Assembly (NCBI GenBank): GCA_029260635.1
Contig: JAJDCW010000297.1
Span: 1-57,170 of the forward strand
Length of the DNA stretch: 57,170 nt
DNA from: Phycisphaeraceae bacterium
Lineage (GTDB): Bacteria > Planctomycetota > Phycisphaerae > Phycisphaerales > Phycisphaeraceae
Direction of reading: 5' to 3'
Below, piece by piece: positions 1 to 8,160 of this stretch. The notes under the pieces are model-generated. The model saw only the letters and a list, made by a program, of their open reading frames with translations. It was not told the DNA's origin and ran no database searches. Within the stretch, counting starts at the first letter, position 1. Every line of letters starts with the position of its first letter. A program made the position numbers and the translations under genes.

Positions 1-84
1 TTCGGCGGACTCAAACAGGAGTGCGGCCTCCACCTGCCCGAGACGAAGGAAGAAGACGACAGCCGGTTCTCGTCGGGGCTGTGA
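1..84 (+). CDS. C-terminal end of an unidentified protein (partial)
   Basis: Frame 1 is open from the window edge to a TGA at 82-84 and encodes 27 residues beginning FGGLKQECGLHLPE and ending in a charged tail (KEEDDSRFSSGL). The start and most of the gene lie outside the window. The fragment is too short to assign a family. GC-rich third positions match the genes that follow, so this is likely a real gene end. Confidence 0.55.
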   Translation, partial: FGGLKQECGLHLPETKEEDDSRFSSGL

Positions 85-101
85 TTGCGGGAGAAGAAGA
101 A

Positions 102-135
102 TTCACCGCAGAGGCGCGGAGGAAGGCAAAGACGC
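102..135. repeat. Possible dispersed GC-rich intergenic element
   Basis: The short intergenic stretch after the first gene contains ttcaccgcagaggcgcgg followed by a similar aggaaggcaaagacgc unit. Purine-rich strings of the type accgcagaggcgcagag are a common dispersed repeat in planctomycetes and other GC-rich genomes (general knowledge). Only one copy was noticed in this window, so the assignment rests on resemblance. Confidence 0.25.
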
Positions 136-177
136 AAACTCTCCTCGATTAGCCCGGGGCGGCCACGCACGGATAGA

Positions 178-462
178 TCACTGCAAGTCCTCCATGGGAT
201 CACGTGATTGATGCCAACTTAATCGATCAATCAACACACAGGGTGCGTAAATCCATCCCGCTATGGTGAATCGAGTTTTCATGCGCCCTGAGGGTGCCGC
301 ATACTCAACCACAAGTCCAAGTGGAGCCCACCTTTTAGTCCAATGATTACCACCATGGGTTGCGATGAGGTAACGACCATTCACGGATAGCAGTAAATAA
401 ACGCTCACATAGGCCGTGAACACGACGCTCCCTATGAGAAATCTATTACGGCGTTTGGCCAT
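178..462 (-). CDS. Small hypothetical membrane protein
   Basis: A 94-residue protein starting MAKRRNRFLIGS. One clear hydrophobic segment spans about residues 8-27 after a strongly basic N-terminus, predicting a single membrane helix with the N-terminus inside. The remainder (GRYLIATHGGNHWTKRWAPLG and a second hydrophobic patch near residues 66-80) resembles small uncharacterised planctomycete proteins. No function can be assigned. It lies 38 bases downstream of the OstA-like gene on the same strand and could be transcribed with it. An AGGA lies about 14 bases upstream of the ATG, farther than an ideal ribosome binding site. Confidence 0.5.
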   Translation of the reverse strand: MAKRRNRFLIGSVVFTAYVSVYLLLSVNGRYLIATHGGNHWTKRWAPLGLVVEYAAPSGRMKTRFTIAGWIYAPCVLIDRLSWHQSRDPMEDLQ

Positions 463-500
463 ACGTCAGAATATCCTGTGAGCTGGTGGTGGAGTAAACC

Positions 501-3500
501 CTACTCCTTCTCGCTCCTGCGTATCGGTATCGTCCCACTACGAATCTTAAATGCCTCGCGGCGGCCGGTGTCGCGGTGCCATTTGAAGGCGCTGGCCTTG
601 GCGACGTTGGGTTCGCCCTCGACCTGGACGGTGACGGTGCGCGGGTCGTCGGACCAGATGAGCATCTCGCGGTTGGCCTCCTCGTAGAGCAGGTGGTCGC
701 AGTAGACGGTGGTCGGGCCCTGGAGGATGCGGATGCCGCCGTCGGCCCAGACGCGTTCGAGCTCGGGCTTGGGCGCGTCCTTGTCCAACCAGCCGCCGTC
801 CGATTTTGTCTTCCTGGACGTCCGGACTTCCTTGGGCTGCTTGAGTTCGGCGGCGAGGTCGGTGCAGTCGAGCTGGACCCGTTCGCCGTCCTCGGGGTCG
901 TGGACCATGACGACGGCCCCCTTCATGGTCATGATGCCGGCGGTCATATTCAGGACCAGGCGGTCGGACCACTGGAACGCGGTCTTGCCCCGGCCGGCGA
1001 GGTCAACCGTCGGCTGGTTAGAGGGCGTGATCGTGGCCTCAACCGAGTCCTTGGGACGGGTGTCCGTGATGAGCATCCGGCCGGTGCCGATGATCTGGAC
1101 CTGTTGGACGGCATCGTCGCGGCTTGCACCGGATTCCGGGGAAGTATCCGGGGGGGGGTCGGTGAACAGCATCTCCGGGCCGAGCATGAACAGTTCGGTG
1201 AGCAGCTGCTGGTGGTTGGGGGTCGCGTAGCTGCGGGCGCGGAAGCGGACCGTACCGGTCATGTGCGCGGTGGCGAGGCGGCGGCCGGCCGTGCGGTCCT
1301 TATCAGCCTCTTTCGTCGAGTCTTCCTTGGTTTCGTCCTTGACGAAGACCATGTCGAGCTGATCGCCCATGAGTTCATTAGTGTCGGTGCCATCCGTGGA
1401 GAAGGTATTGACGTCGCCGAGGAACTTGGCGGTGCCCGCGGCGTCGTCGTAGTCCATGCGGGTCGCCCAGGTGACGCGTACTGTTTTCCCGGGGTCTTCG
1501 GGGTCCTGCATGACGTCGAACCAGCCGGGGCCCATCACTGTGACCGTACGAGCCTGCTGGTCCATGACGATGTGGTCGCCTGCGAGGGTCGCGTCGGGGC
1601 GGATGACCAGCGCGGGTGAACCGGGGGTATCTTTATTATCCGGGTTCCCGAAGAGTTCGAGCTGGTCCTTGGCGGGCTCGGCGTGCAGGCGGTGCGCCTC
1701 GATCTTCACGTCCTGATCGATCACGTCCGCCTTGATGTTACCTACGGCGTCCAGCGCGCTGACAGCGAGCTTGTCGTCGCCCTCGGGGGCGTCTTCGAGC
1801 ATCGCCAGCGTCAGGCTGTCGGCGGTCATGTCCAGGTCGGTGTAGTCGACGTGGACGTTGCCACTGAACGCGGCGGTCTTGACGCTCTTGATCCGTGAGT
1901 CGCCGGCGGGGTTGTCCGGGTCTGGGACGGATGCATTATCTTTATTCTTAAGATAGAACTCCAGGTCCAGGCGGGAATCGAAGGCGACGGTGATCGGGCG
2001 GGTCTTCGAAGCGCTGGCATCGGGTGTCGGGTTTCGGGTACCGGAAGCGGTCGCATCGACTGCGAGCTGTGTCGTCCCCGACGCGGCGTCATTTTTCTCA
2101 CGGATCAATCCGGTGAGTTCGCCGGGGCCCAGGACGTAGCCGTTGGCATTGAGCTGATCGATGGACAGTTCCTGTCCGGTGAGTTCCCCCATCTCGGGGG
2201 CACTGACATGTACCGGTGAGTCGGGCGTGCCCTTGGCGAGCAGGCGCGCGTTCTGGCTGAAGTACGAGACGTCGGGGGCGTCGATGGTTTCGCCGTTCTC
2301 GGTACGGATCCTGGTGGGGACGCCGCGGACGCTGACCTGGATGTCGTCCGGGCCCGCGATTTCATCGGGCGGATCGCTTAAAGGCGAGACGACCAGCCGG
2401 CCGGCCCAGGTGATGACCACGTCTTCATCGGTGAACGTCGCCAGCGAACGCGCATCCTCCTCGGGGACCTGCCCGATGCTGGCGGCGAGGGCGTGCAGCA
2501 GTGCGCCGCGCAGCGGGTCAGAGGAGGCCAGTTCGATAGAACCGTTTGAGATTTTCGGTGTGGATCGGGTCGTGGTTTCATCCGTCTCGGTTTCATCGGG
2601 CTGTTCCGAGTCGTCCTTACCTTTAGCTGATTTGGCGCTGAAGATAGCGGAGAGGTCGTCACCCTCGATGATGTACTGGTCCTGGCCGACGCGGACATCA
2701 TCAAGCTCTTCGAAGGTCGCGAGGTAGAACTGGATCGGGCGGCCACCGGCGTCGGCGTCTTGTATAGGTGTGTCCGAAGGCGCGGCGGCGGTGGAGTCAG
2801 TGGGCCTGGGCTTGTCCTGAATTGCGACGGCCGATGGACCGGCCTCCGCCGGAGCGGAGGGGGTGGAAGCGGAAGATGTGTCGGCGCTTTGTTTGGGTTT
2901 GGGGATGTAGTGCAACGACTCGCCTTCTTCGATGACGAGTCGCTCGATGCGGTGTTTGAGCTGGTTGTAGTTCAGGCTCAGGCCCCGGCCGCGGAACTGG
3001 ACCTGCGGACCGGTCATGAAGATAGCGCCCTCGCTGTCGATCTGCTGGAGTTCCAGGTCGAACTGCACGGGGTCGTCGAAGTAAGTGCGTATGACGACGT
3101 GCCGGTCGGAGTCGAAATCGACCGGCGAGCCGTCGGGGGTCTCAAAGAGGGTGACTACGACGTTGCCACGCATCTGCCCCTCGCGCGGGTGGTTGTCGGG
3201 TGCGACGATCGTGCCCTCATCCGCGACGATGGTCAGCTCACGGCCGGCGGCGAGGTGGATCTGGGCGGTGGTCTCAATCACGTCGATCACGCCCTGGGGC
3301 CTGGGCACGACGCGGTTGGCGAAGAAGAGGATGCCGCTGTCGCTGACCTCGTAGACAAGCCCTCTTACCTCGCCGATGGGGACTTTCCCCTCTTCGGTGT
3401 TGCCCGGGAGATAGATGTCGTCGGGGTTGTAGTCCTCGGACGGTTGTTCCTGAACCCCGGTGCGTGGCCCGCCAACGATGACCGCCAGCAGTAACACCAG

Positions 3501-3548
3501 CGCGGCGACACCCACAGCAACCCCGATCGTTAAAAACTTGTTCGGCAT
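501..3548 (-). CDS. Very large OstA/LptA-LptC-like envelope protein
   Basis: 1015 residues. The N-terminus (MPNKFLTIGVAVGVAALVL...) is a single membrane anchor at about residues 5-26, followed by an acidic, proline-rich linker and a long periplasmic region. Recurrent beta-rich units such as GQMRGNVVVTLFETPDG near 125 and AAFSGNVHVDYTDLDM near 565, followed by phrases like TADSLTLAM, are the GxVxxxxxxxxxxADxxxL pattern of OstA/LptA/LptC domains, which carry lipopolysaccharide across the periplasm. Typical LptA or LptC is 180-200 residues, so this protein has several units plus Ser/Thr/Asp-rich linkers (about 215-270 and 310-340). A role in outer-membrane glycolipid export is inferred from fold alone; no lpt ABC genes are adjacent. 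It is transcribed divergently from the sugar phosphomutase. Confidence 0.7.
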   Translation of the reverse strand: MPNKFLTIGVAVGVAALVLLLAVIVGGPRTGVQEQPSEDYNPDDIYLPGNTEEGKVPIGEVRGLVYEVSDSGILFFANRVVPRPQGVIDVIETTAQIHLAAGRELTIVADEGTIVAPDNHPREGQMRGNVVVTLFETPDGSPVDFDSDRHVVIRTYFDDPVQFDLELQQIDSEGAIFMTGPQVQFRGRGLSLNYNQLKHRIERLVIEEGESLHYIPKPKQSADTSSASTPSAPAEAGPSAVAIQDKPRPTDSTAAAPSDTPIQDADAGGRPIQFYLATFEELDDVRVGQDQYIIEGDDLSAIFSAKSAKGKDDSEQPDETETDETTTRSTPKISNGSIELASSDPLRGALLHALAASIGQVPEEDARSLATFTDEDVVITWAGRLVVSPLSDPPDEIAGPDDIQVSVRGVPTRIRTENGETIDAPDVSYFSQNARLLAKGTPDSPVHVSAPEMGELTGQELSIDQLNANGYVLGPGELTGLIREKNDAASGTTQLAVDATASGTRNPTPDASASKTRPITVAFDSRLDLEFYLKNKDNASVPDPDNPAGDSRIKSVKTAAFSGNVHVDYTDLDMTADSLTLAMLEDAPEGDDKLAVSALDAVGNIKADVIDQDVKIEAHRLHAEPAKDQLELFGNPDNKDTPGSPALVIRPDATLAGDHIVMDQQARTVTVMGPGWFDVMQDPEDPGKTVRVTWATRMDYDDAAGTAKFLGDVNTFSTDGTDTNELMGDQLDMVFVKDETKEDSTKEADKDRTAGRRLATAHMTGTVRFRARSYATPNHQQLLTELFMLGPEMLFTDPPPDTSPESGASRDDAVQQVQIIGTGRMLITDTRPKDSVEATITPSNQPTVDLAGRGKTAFQWSDRLVLNMTAGIMTMKGAVVMVHDPEDGERVQLDCTDLAAELKQPKEVRTSRKTKSDGGWLDKDAPKPELERVWADGGIRILQGPTTVYCDHLLYEEANREMLIWSDDPRTVTVQVEGEPNVAKASAFKWHRDTGRREAFKIRSGTIPIRRSEKE

Positions 3549-3707
3549 GGGCCTATTTTCAAGGCCAGCCCATCAACATGCAAATGCCGCACGTCCATAC
3601 CGGGATACGGCTGCCTGTGTGCCGGTCGCCCGGGGGGTCCCGGTGCGTTATCATCGCGGTTTATGACGGTGAATCCTTAAAAAGCTACGCACAGGAGCGA
3701 GTGAAGC

Positions 3708-5090
3708 ATGATCGGCAAGATATTCAAGGCGTACGACGTCCGCGCGATCTACCCGGAGCCCCTGAACGAAGACGCCGGCTGGAAGGTCGGTTACGCGGTC
3801 GGTGAGTTCTTTAAGCAGGGCAACACTGGAAAACCCGGGACGGTGCTGGTCAGCCGGGACCACCGGCCCAGTGCGCCCTCGATGTCGGACGCCCTGATCG
3901 CCGGGCTGCGTGCCGCGGGCATGGACGTGATCGACCTGGGGCAGGCGGACACGTCCTTCATGTATTTCGCGATCCCCCACGTCAAGGGCGCGCTCGGCGG
4001 GGTGCAGACGACGGCCAGCCACAACCCGATCGACTACATCGGGTTCAAGATCTCCGGAGCCGGCGCGAGGCCCATCGGCGCGGACTCCGGGCTGAAAGAG
4101 ATCGAGCGGATCGCGGAGTCGATCGACTCGACTGACAAGCCGGCGGTGGGCAAGCTGGAACAGCGCAATTTGTGGGTGGAGTACCGTGAGCACGTGTTGA
4201 GTTTCCTGACGACGTTGAAACGGCCGTTGAAGGTGTACATCGACGCGTGCAACGGGATGGCGACGAAGCTGGTGCCGGAGGTCTTCAACGGGGTTGAGAA
4301 TCTGACGATCGTGAAGGAGAATTTCGAGTTCACCGACAAGTGGGCGCACGAGCCGAACCCGCTGGTCGCGGAGAACATGGTGCCGACACAGGAAGGCGTG
4401 AAGCGCGAGGGCGCGGACCTGGGCGCGTGTTTCGATGGGGACGCGGACCGCTGCATGATTACCGATGAGAAAGGTGAAGTCATCGGCTGTGACCACCTGA
4501 CCGCCCTGCTATGCGACCACTTCCTCAAGCAGCAGCCCGGATCGTCGGTCGTCTACGACCTGCGCGCGAGCAAGGTCGTCGAGCAGACCATTAAAAAACT
4601 CGGTGGCAAGCCGGCCCGCAGCAAGGTCGGGCACGTCAACATGAAGGCGCTGCTCCGCGAGACCGACGGCATTTTCGGCGGGGAACTCAGCGGCCACTTC
4701 TACTTCAAGCACAACAGCTTCGCGGACTCCGGCGCGATCGCCTTCGCGGCGGTGCTGAGCGTACTCAGCGAGAGCGGCAAGCCACTGAGCGAGCTTATCG
4801 CGCCGTACAAGCAGTACCCCCAGTCCGGCGAGATCAATTTCCAGGCCGAGGACAAGGCCGGGATCATGGCGGGGCTGAAAGAAACCTACGCCGCCGACGC
4901 CCAACTCATCGACGACCTGGACGGGGTGACGATCGACTGCTTCGAGAATAAAGGCTTCTGGTTCAACGTCCGCGCGAGCAACACCGAGCCGTTATTAAGG
5001 CTCAACGCCGAGGCGAAGGACGCGGCGACGCTGGACGGGTTACTCAATGAGCTGACACCGAAACTCGGGACGGTCGCGGTCGGGCACTGA
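3708..5090 (+). CDS. Phosphomannomutase/phosphoglucomutase
   Basis: 460 residues, the usual length for the alpha-D-phosphohexomutase family, which interconverts hexose 6- and 1-phosphates through a phosphoserine enzyme in the cytosol. The phosphoserine loop TTASHNP is at about 101-107 (Ser104), the Mg-binding loop FDGDADR at about 242-248, the sugar-binding GGELSGH at about 324-330, and a C-terminal phosphate-binding RASNTEPLLRL. An AGGAGCGAG ribosome binding site precedes the ATG. Family motifs do not separate ManB from bifunctional AlgC-type activity, so no symbol is given. It would supply mannose- or glucose-1-phosphate for envelope polysaccharides, fitting the divergent OstA-like gene. 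Confidence 0.93.
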   Translation: MIGKIFKAYDVRAIYPEPLNEDAGWKVGYAVGEFFKQGNTGKPGTVLVSRDHRPSAPSMSDALIAGLRAAGMDVIDLGQADTSFMYFAIPHVKGALGGVQTTASHNPIDYIGFKISGAGARPIGADSGLKEIERIAESIDSTDKPAVGKLEQRNLWVEYREHVLSFLTTLKRPLKVYIDACNGMATKLVPEVFNGVENLTIVKENFEFTDKWAHEPNPLVAENMVPTQEGVKREGADLGACFDGDADRCMITDEKGEVIGCDHLTALLCDHFLKQQPGSSVVYDLRASKVVEQTIKKLGGKPARSKVGHVNMKALLRETDGIFGGELSGHFYFKHNSFADSGAIAFAAVLSVLSESGKPLSELIAPYKQYPQSGEINFQAEDKAGIMAGLKETYAADAQLIDDLDGVTIDCFENKGFWFNVRASNTEPLLRLNAEAKDAATLDGLLNELTPKLGTVAVGH

Positions 5091-5126
5091 CCCGGCCACG
5101 CCAGGCACTCGATTGGGTTCACTAGC

Positions 5127-6038
5127 TTAAGCCGTGTCATCGGCCGGATCACCCTGCGCCACAGGATCATCTACCGGCGCCTCAACAGGCTCAGGGATAT
5201 CACCCGGGTCCAGTTCCTTTATCAGCTCCATCGATTCGGCATCGATCAGCAGATTACGGATCACGTCGGTGTTGGTGGTGCTTGTCTTGCCCTCGGCGTC
5301 GAGCGTGGTCGAGACCGTCTCGATGCTAAGCAGGTGCAGGTTGTTGCAGGACGGGCAGTGAGACAGGTCATAACTGGTGTATTCAGGCGCCGAGTAGGGA
5401 ACTCCGGCCAGTGAGCCGAGGATGGCAAACTCGCCGCGTTCGAGCTGAGCCTTGAACGCCACCGGGTCCTTGATAACCTCGAAGGGCAGGACCGACTTGT
5501 GGTCGGTGATCCAGCGTTTGCAGCTCTCACAGTACGCCTTGGGCGACAGCAGCACCCAGGGCAGGATCGCGGCGCAGCCGAGGATGATGACCAGCTCAAC
5601 CGCCCAGGCGACGTAGAGCATCGCCCCCTTGAAGACATAGCCGAAGATCTCCCACACCCCGTCGACCGCGAGAAATGCCAGGAGGCCTCTGAGGTCCTGC
5701 GGCTTGTAGATGATGAATTCCCACTCACTGATCGCGAAGACCCAGGCGACGAACGCGGTGTACTCCAGCAGCAGGCCGAAGACCAGCCCTGAGACGATCA
5801 CCATCGTCATGTTGCGGATGTGGGTCCACTTGGCGACCAGGTACACCATCCCGCCGACCGCCAGCCCGACGCCGAACGGCAGGAACAGGCTGATCCATAC
5901 GCTCGGGCAGTAGTAATTCCCGATGCCGTAGGCCGCGCCCAGCAGGATCGAGCACAGCCCGACACCAAAGAGCAGGACGATCGGCGCGTGTGCCTTGAAC
6001 TTGCCGGAGTGGCTGTAATACAGGTCGGATGTCGCCAT
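5127..6038 (-). CDS. Multi-pass membrane protein with two cysteine pairs
   Basis: 303 residues from the ATG at 6038 (MATSDLYYSHSGKFK). A TTG 15 bases upstream would add five residues, but a GGGGG stretch sits 7-11 bases before the ATG. There are four to five hydrophobic segments in the first 170 residues (starting APIVLLFGVGL, VWISLFLPFGVGL, MTMVIVSGLVFGLL, MLYVAWAVELVIILG). A soluble C-terminal part follows with CESCKRW and CPSCNN, two CxxC pairs about 70 residues apart that could bind one metal ion (inference). The tail is acidic and proline-rich. No known function. The stop lies 36 bases from the convergent phosphomutase gene. Confidence 0.72.
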   Translation of the reverse strand: MATSDLYYSHSGKFKAHAPIVLLFGVGLCSILLGAAYGIGNYYCPSVWISLFLPFGVGLAVGGMVYLVAKWTHIRNMTMVIVSGLVFGLLLEYTAFVAWVFAISEWEFIIYKPQDLRGLLAFLAVDGVWEIFGYVFKGAMLYVAWAVELVIILGCAAILPWVLLSPKAYCESCKRWITDHKSVLPFEVIKDPVAFKAQLERGEFAILGSLAGVPYSAPEYTSYDLSHCPSCNNLHLLSIETVSTTLDAEGKTSTTNTDVIRNLLIDAESMELIKELDPGDIPEPVEAPVDDPVAQGDPADDTA

Positions 6039-6133
6039 GAGAGAGGCCCCCAAACATGTTAGATGGATTCTGCGAAGACGGTGACAACAATATACCGGCT
6101 GATGATGGGAATCGCCATGATTACATCAATAGG

Positions 6134-6168
6134 CTGCCCCGCCCGGATGGCCCGTTTCGTCGGGGCAG
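6134..6168. promoter_or_regulatory. Stem-loop upstream of glnA
   Basis: A perfect 8-bp inverted repeat, CTGCCCCG at 6134-6141 and CGGGGCAG at 6161-6168, with a 19-base GC-rich loop. It ends about 50 bases before the glnA start and lies between glnA and the divergent membrane-protein gene. It may form in the glnA leader or act as a protein site. No recognised riboswitch consensus or sigma-54 -24/-12 element was seen. Confidence 0.3.
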
Positions 6169-6217
6169 GCTATGCTTACTTAGCTTGTGAAACCCGAAGA
6201 CTAGAAGGATGTAACCG

Positions 6218-7630
6218 ATGACGCCCAAGCAGGTGCTGGACCTGGTCAAGACCAGGAAAATCGAGTTTGTGGATTGCCGGTTCATGGACTTCCCCGGGCT
6301 GTGGCAACACATCACGTTCCCGGTCAGCGAGCTGAGCGAGAAGTCGTTCAAGAACGGGTTTGGGTTCGATGGCTCTTGCATCCGTGGCTGGGAAGAGATC
6401 AACGAGACCGACATGCTCATCGTCCCGGTGGCAGACACGGCCCACGTCGATCCGTTCCGCCAGCACCCGACACTTGCGCTGATCTGTGACGTCAAAGACC
6501 CGGTGACCAAGAAGCAGTACTCCCGCGACCCGCGCTCGGTGGGGCGCAAGGCGGCCGACTACATCAAGAAGGCCGGCATCGCCGACCGCGCGGTGTTTGG
6601 CCCGGAGATGGAGTTCTTTGTTTTCGATAATGTGAACTACGGGCAGGACGTGAACAGCGCATCGTACCGGGTGGACTCGACCGAGGGGAGTTGGAACAGC
6701 GTCAAACGCGACCCGACGAACCTGGGCTTTCAGGTCCGGCAGAACGACGGGTACTTCCCCGGGCCGCCGATGGACTCGCTGGCAGATTTACGATCGCAGA
6801 TGTGCAAGGTGTTGTCGGATGTCGGCATCCAGGTCGAGGGACATCACCACGAGGTCGCGACCGGCGGGCAGTGCGAGATCGACCTGGAACACACGGACCT
6901 GCTGCGCATGGCGGACATCTGCATGATGTTCAAGTACATCATCAAAAACGTCGCTGCCCAACACGGGAAGGTGGCGACCTTCATGCCCAAGCCGTTATTC
7001 ATGGACAACGGGTCGGGGATGCACACGCACTTCTCGCTGTGGAAGGCGGGCAAGCCCTTGTTCGCCGGCAACCACTACGCGGGGCTATCGAAGGTCGGCC
7101 TGTACGCCATCGGTGGCCTGCTCAAACACGCCAAGAGCCTGCTCGCCTTTACCAACCCGACGACCAACAGCTACAAACGCCTGGTCCCGGGCTACGAGGC
7201 GCCGGTGAATATGGTGTACTCCTCACGCAACCGGGCCGCGGCGATCCGCATCCCCGGCTACTCATCCGATCCCAAGACCAAACGCATCGAGTTCCGCTGC
7301 CCCGACTCGTCTTGCAACCCGTATCTGGCCTTCGCCGCCATGACCATGGCCGCCGCCGACGGGATCAAGAACAAGATCGACCCGGGCAACCCCGTCGACA
7401 AGAACCTCGACGACCTGGAGCCGCACGAGCTGGAGCTGATCGAAGCCGCCCCGGTCGATCTGGAAAACGCGCTGTCCGGCCTCGAACAGGACCACGACTA
7501 CCTGCTGGAAGGCAACGTCTTCACCAAACAGATCATCCACTACTGGATCAAATACAAACGCGAAAGCGAGATCGACGCCCTGAGACACCGGCCACATCCG
7601 CATGAGTTTAGTATGTATTTTGATATTTAA
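6218..7630 (+). CDS. glnA: Type I glutamine synthetase lacking the adenylylation tyrosine
   Basis: 470 residues, the standard GSI length. It makes glutamine from glutamate, ammonia and ATP in a cytosolic dodecamer. Visible GSI features are the N-terminal FVDCRFMDFPGLWQH, the metal-binding GPEMEFF, the MHTHFSLW ATP-site region, NRAAAIRIP and the FRCPDSSCNPYLAFAAM block. An AGAAGGATG ribosome binding site precedes the ATG. At the position of the adenylylated Tyr in enterobacterial GSI-beta (NLYDLPPEE) this protein has NLDDLEPHE, with Asp398 encoded at 7409-7411. Regulation by GlnE adenylylation is therefore not expected. Apart from this loop the enzyme looks complete and active. Confidence 0.96.
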   Translation: MTPKQVLDLVKTRKIEFVDCRFMDFPGLWQHITFPVSELSEKSFKNGFGFDGSCIRGWEEINETDMLIVPVADTAHVDPFRQHPTLALICDVKDPVTKKQYSRDPRSVGRKAADYIKKAGIADRAVFGPEMEFFVFDNVNYGQDVNSASYRVDSTEGSWNSVKRDPTNLGFQVRQNDGYFPGPPMDSLADLRSQMCKVLSDVGIQVEGHHHEVATGGQCEIDLEHTDLLRMADICMMFKYIIKNVAAQHGKVATFMPKPLFMDNGSGMHTHFSLWKAGKPLFAGNHYAGLSKVGLYAIGGLLKHAKSLLAFTNPTTNSYKRLVPGYEAPVNMVYSSRNRAAAIRIPGYSSDPKTKRIEFRCPDSSCNPYLAFAAMTMAAADGIKNKIDPGNPVDKNLDDLEPHELELIEAAPVDLENALSGLEQDHDYLLEGNVFTKQIIHYWIKYKRESEIDALRHRPHPHEFSMYFDI

Positions 7631-7663
7631 ATTCATACGCTCCTGTCTGCGTCTGGATTCAAG

Positions 7664-8152
7664 TTGCAAAGCAAAGCCGCCACCGTCAAAGACTACTTGG
7701 CTGAACTCCCCGCGGAACGTCGGGAGGCGATAGAGGCGGTGCGGGCGGTGGTATTGAAGAACCTGCCCAAGGGGTATGCGGAGGGGATGCAGTACGGGAT
7801 GATCGGGTATTTCGTGCCGCATTCGATCTACCCGTCGGGGTATCACTGCGACCCTAAGCAGCCGCTGCCATTCGCGTCGCTGGCGTCGCAGAAGAACCAC
7901 ATGGCGGTGTACCTGTTCTGTCTTTATACCGAGGGGGACGCGGCCGAACGATTTAAAGCTGACTGGAAGAAGACGGGCAAGCGGGTGGACATGGGCAAGT
8001 CCTGTGCACGGTTCAGGAAACTGGAAGACGCCCCGCTTGAGATGATCGGCAAGGCGGTGAAACGGTGCCCGATACAGAAGTTTATTGAGCAGTACGAGGC
8101 CGCGACCCAGCGGCTTAAGAAGAAGACCGGGGCACGCAAGAAGAAGAAATAA
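7664..8152 (+). CDS. DUF1801 (YdhG-like) protein
   Basis: 162 residues from a TTG codon 33 bases after glnA; no in-frame ATG gives a full domain. The order of conserved parts matches DUF1801: VKDYLAELPAERREAI near the start, a GYAEGMQYGMIGYF core with a conserved Gly-Met-pattern strand, an MAVYLFC strand, then KSCARFRKLEDAP and a basic Lys/Arg-rich tail (KKKTGARKKKK). The family is small and cytosolic, with disputed roles (frataxin-like iron handling has been proposed for a homologue). It is probably cotranscribed with glnA, and its 3' end meets the convergent radical SAM gene after 8 bases. Confidence 0.82.
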   Translation: MQSKAATVKDYLAELPAERREAIEAVRAVVLKNLPKGYAEGMQYGMIGYFVPHSIYPSGYHCDPKQPLPFASLASQKNHMAVYLFCLYTEGDAAERFKADWKKTGKRVDMGKSCARFRKLEDAPLEMIGKAVKRCPIQKFIEQYEAATQRLKKKTGARKKKK

Positions 8153-8160
8153 CCGGCGGC

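Noticed and set aside
576-1619. Plus-strand open frame of 347 codons opposite the OstA-like gene
   Set aside because: It is antisense to a clearly coding gene in GC-rich DNA, with Gly/Val/Asp-rich low-information sequence and no domain; a shadow of biased codon use.
3651-4496. Minus-strand open frame of 281 codons opposite the phosphomutase
   Set aside because: Arg/His/Leu-rich composition typical of antisense frames; the plus strand holds complete phosphohexomutase motifs.
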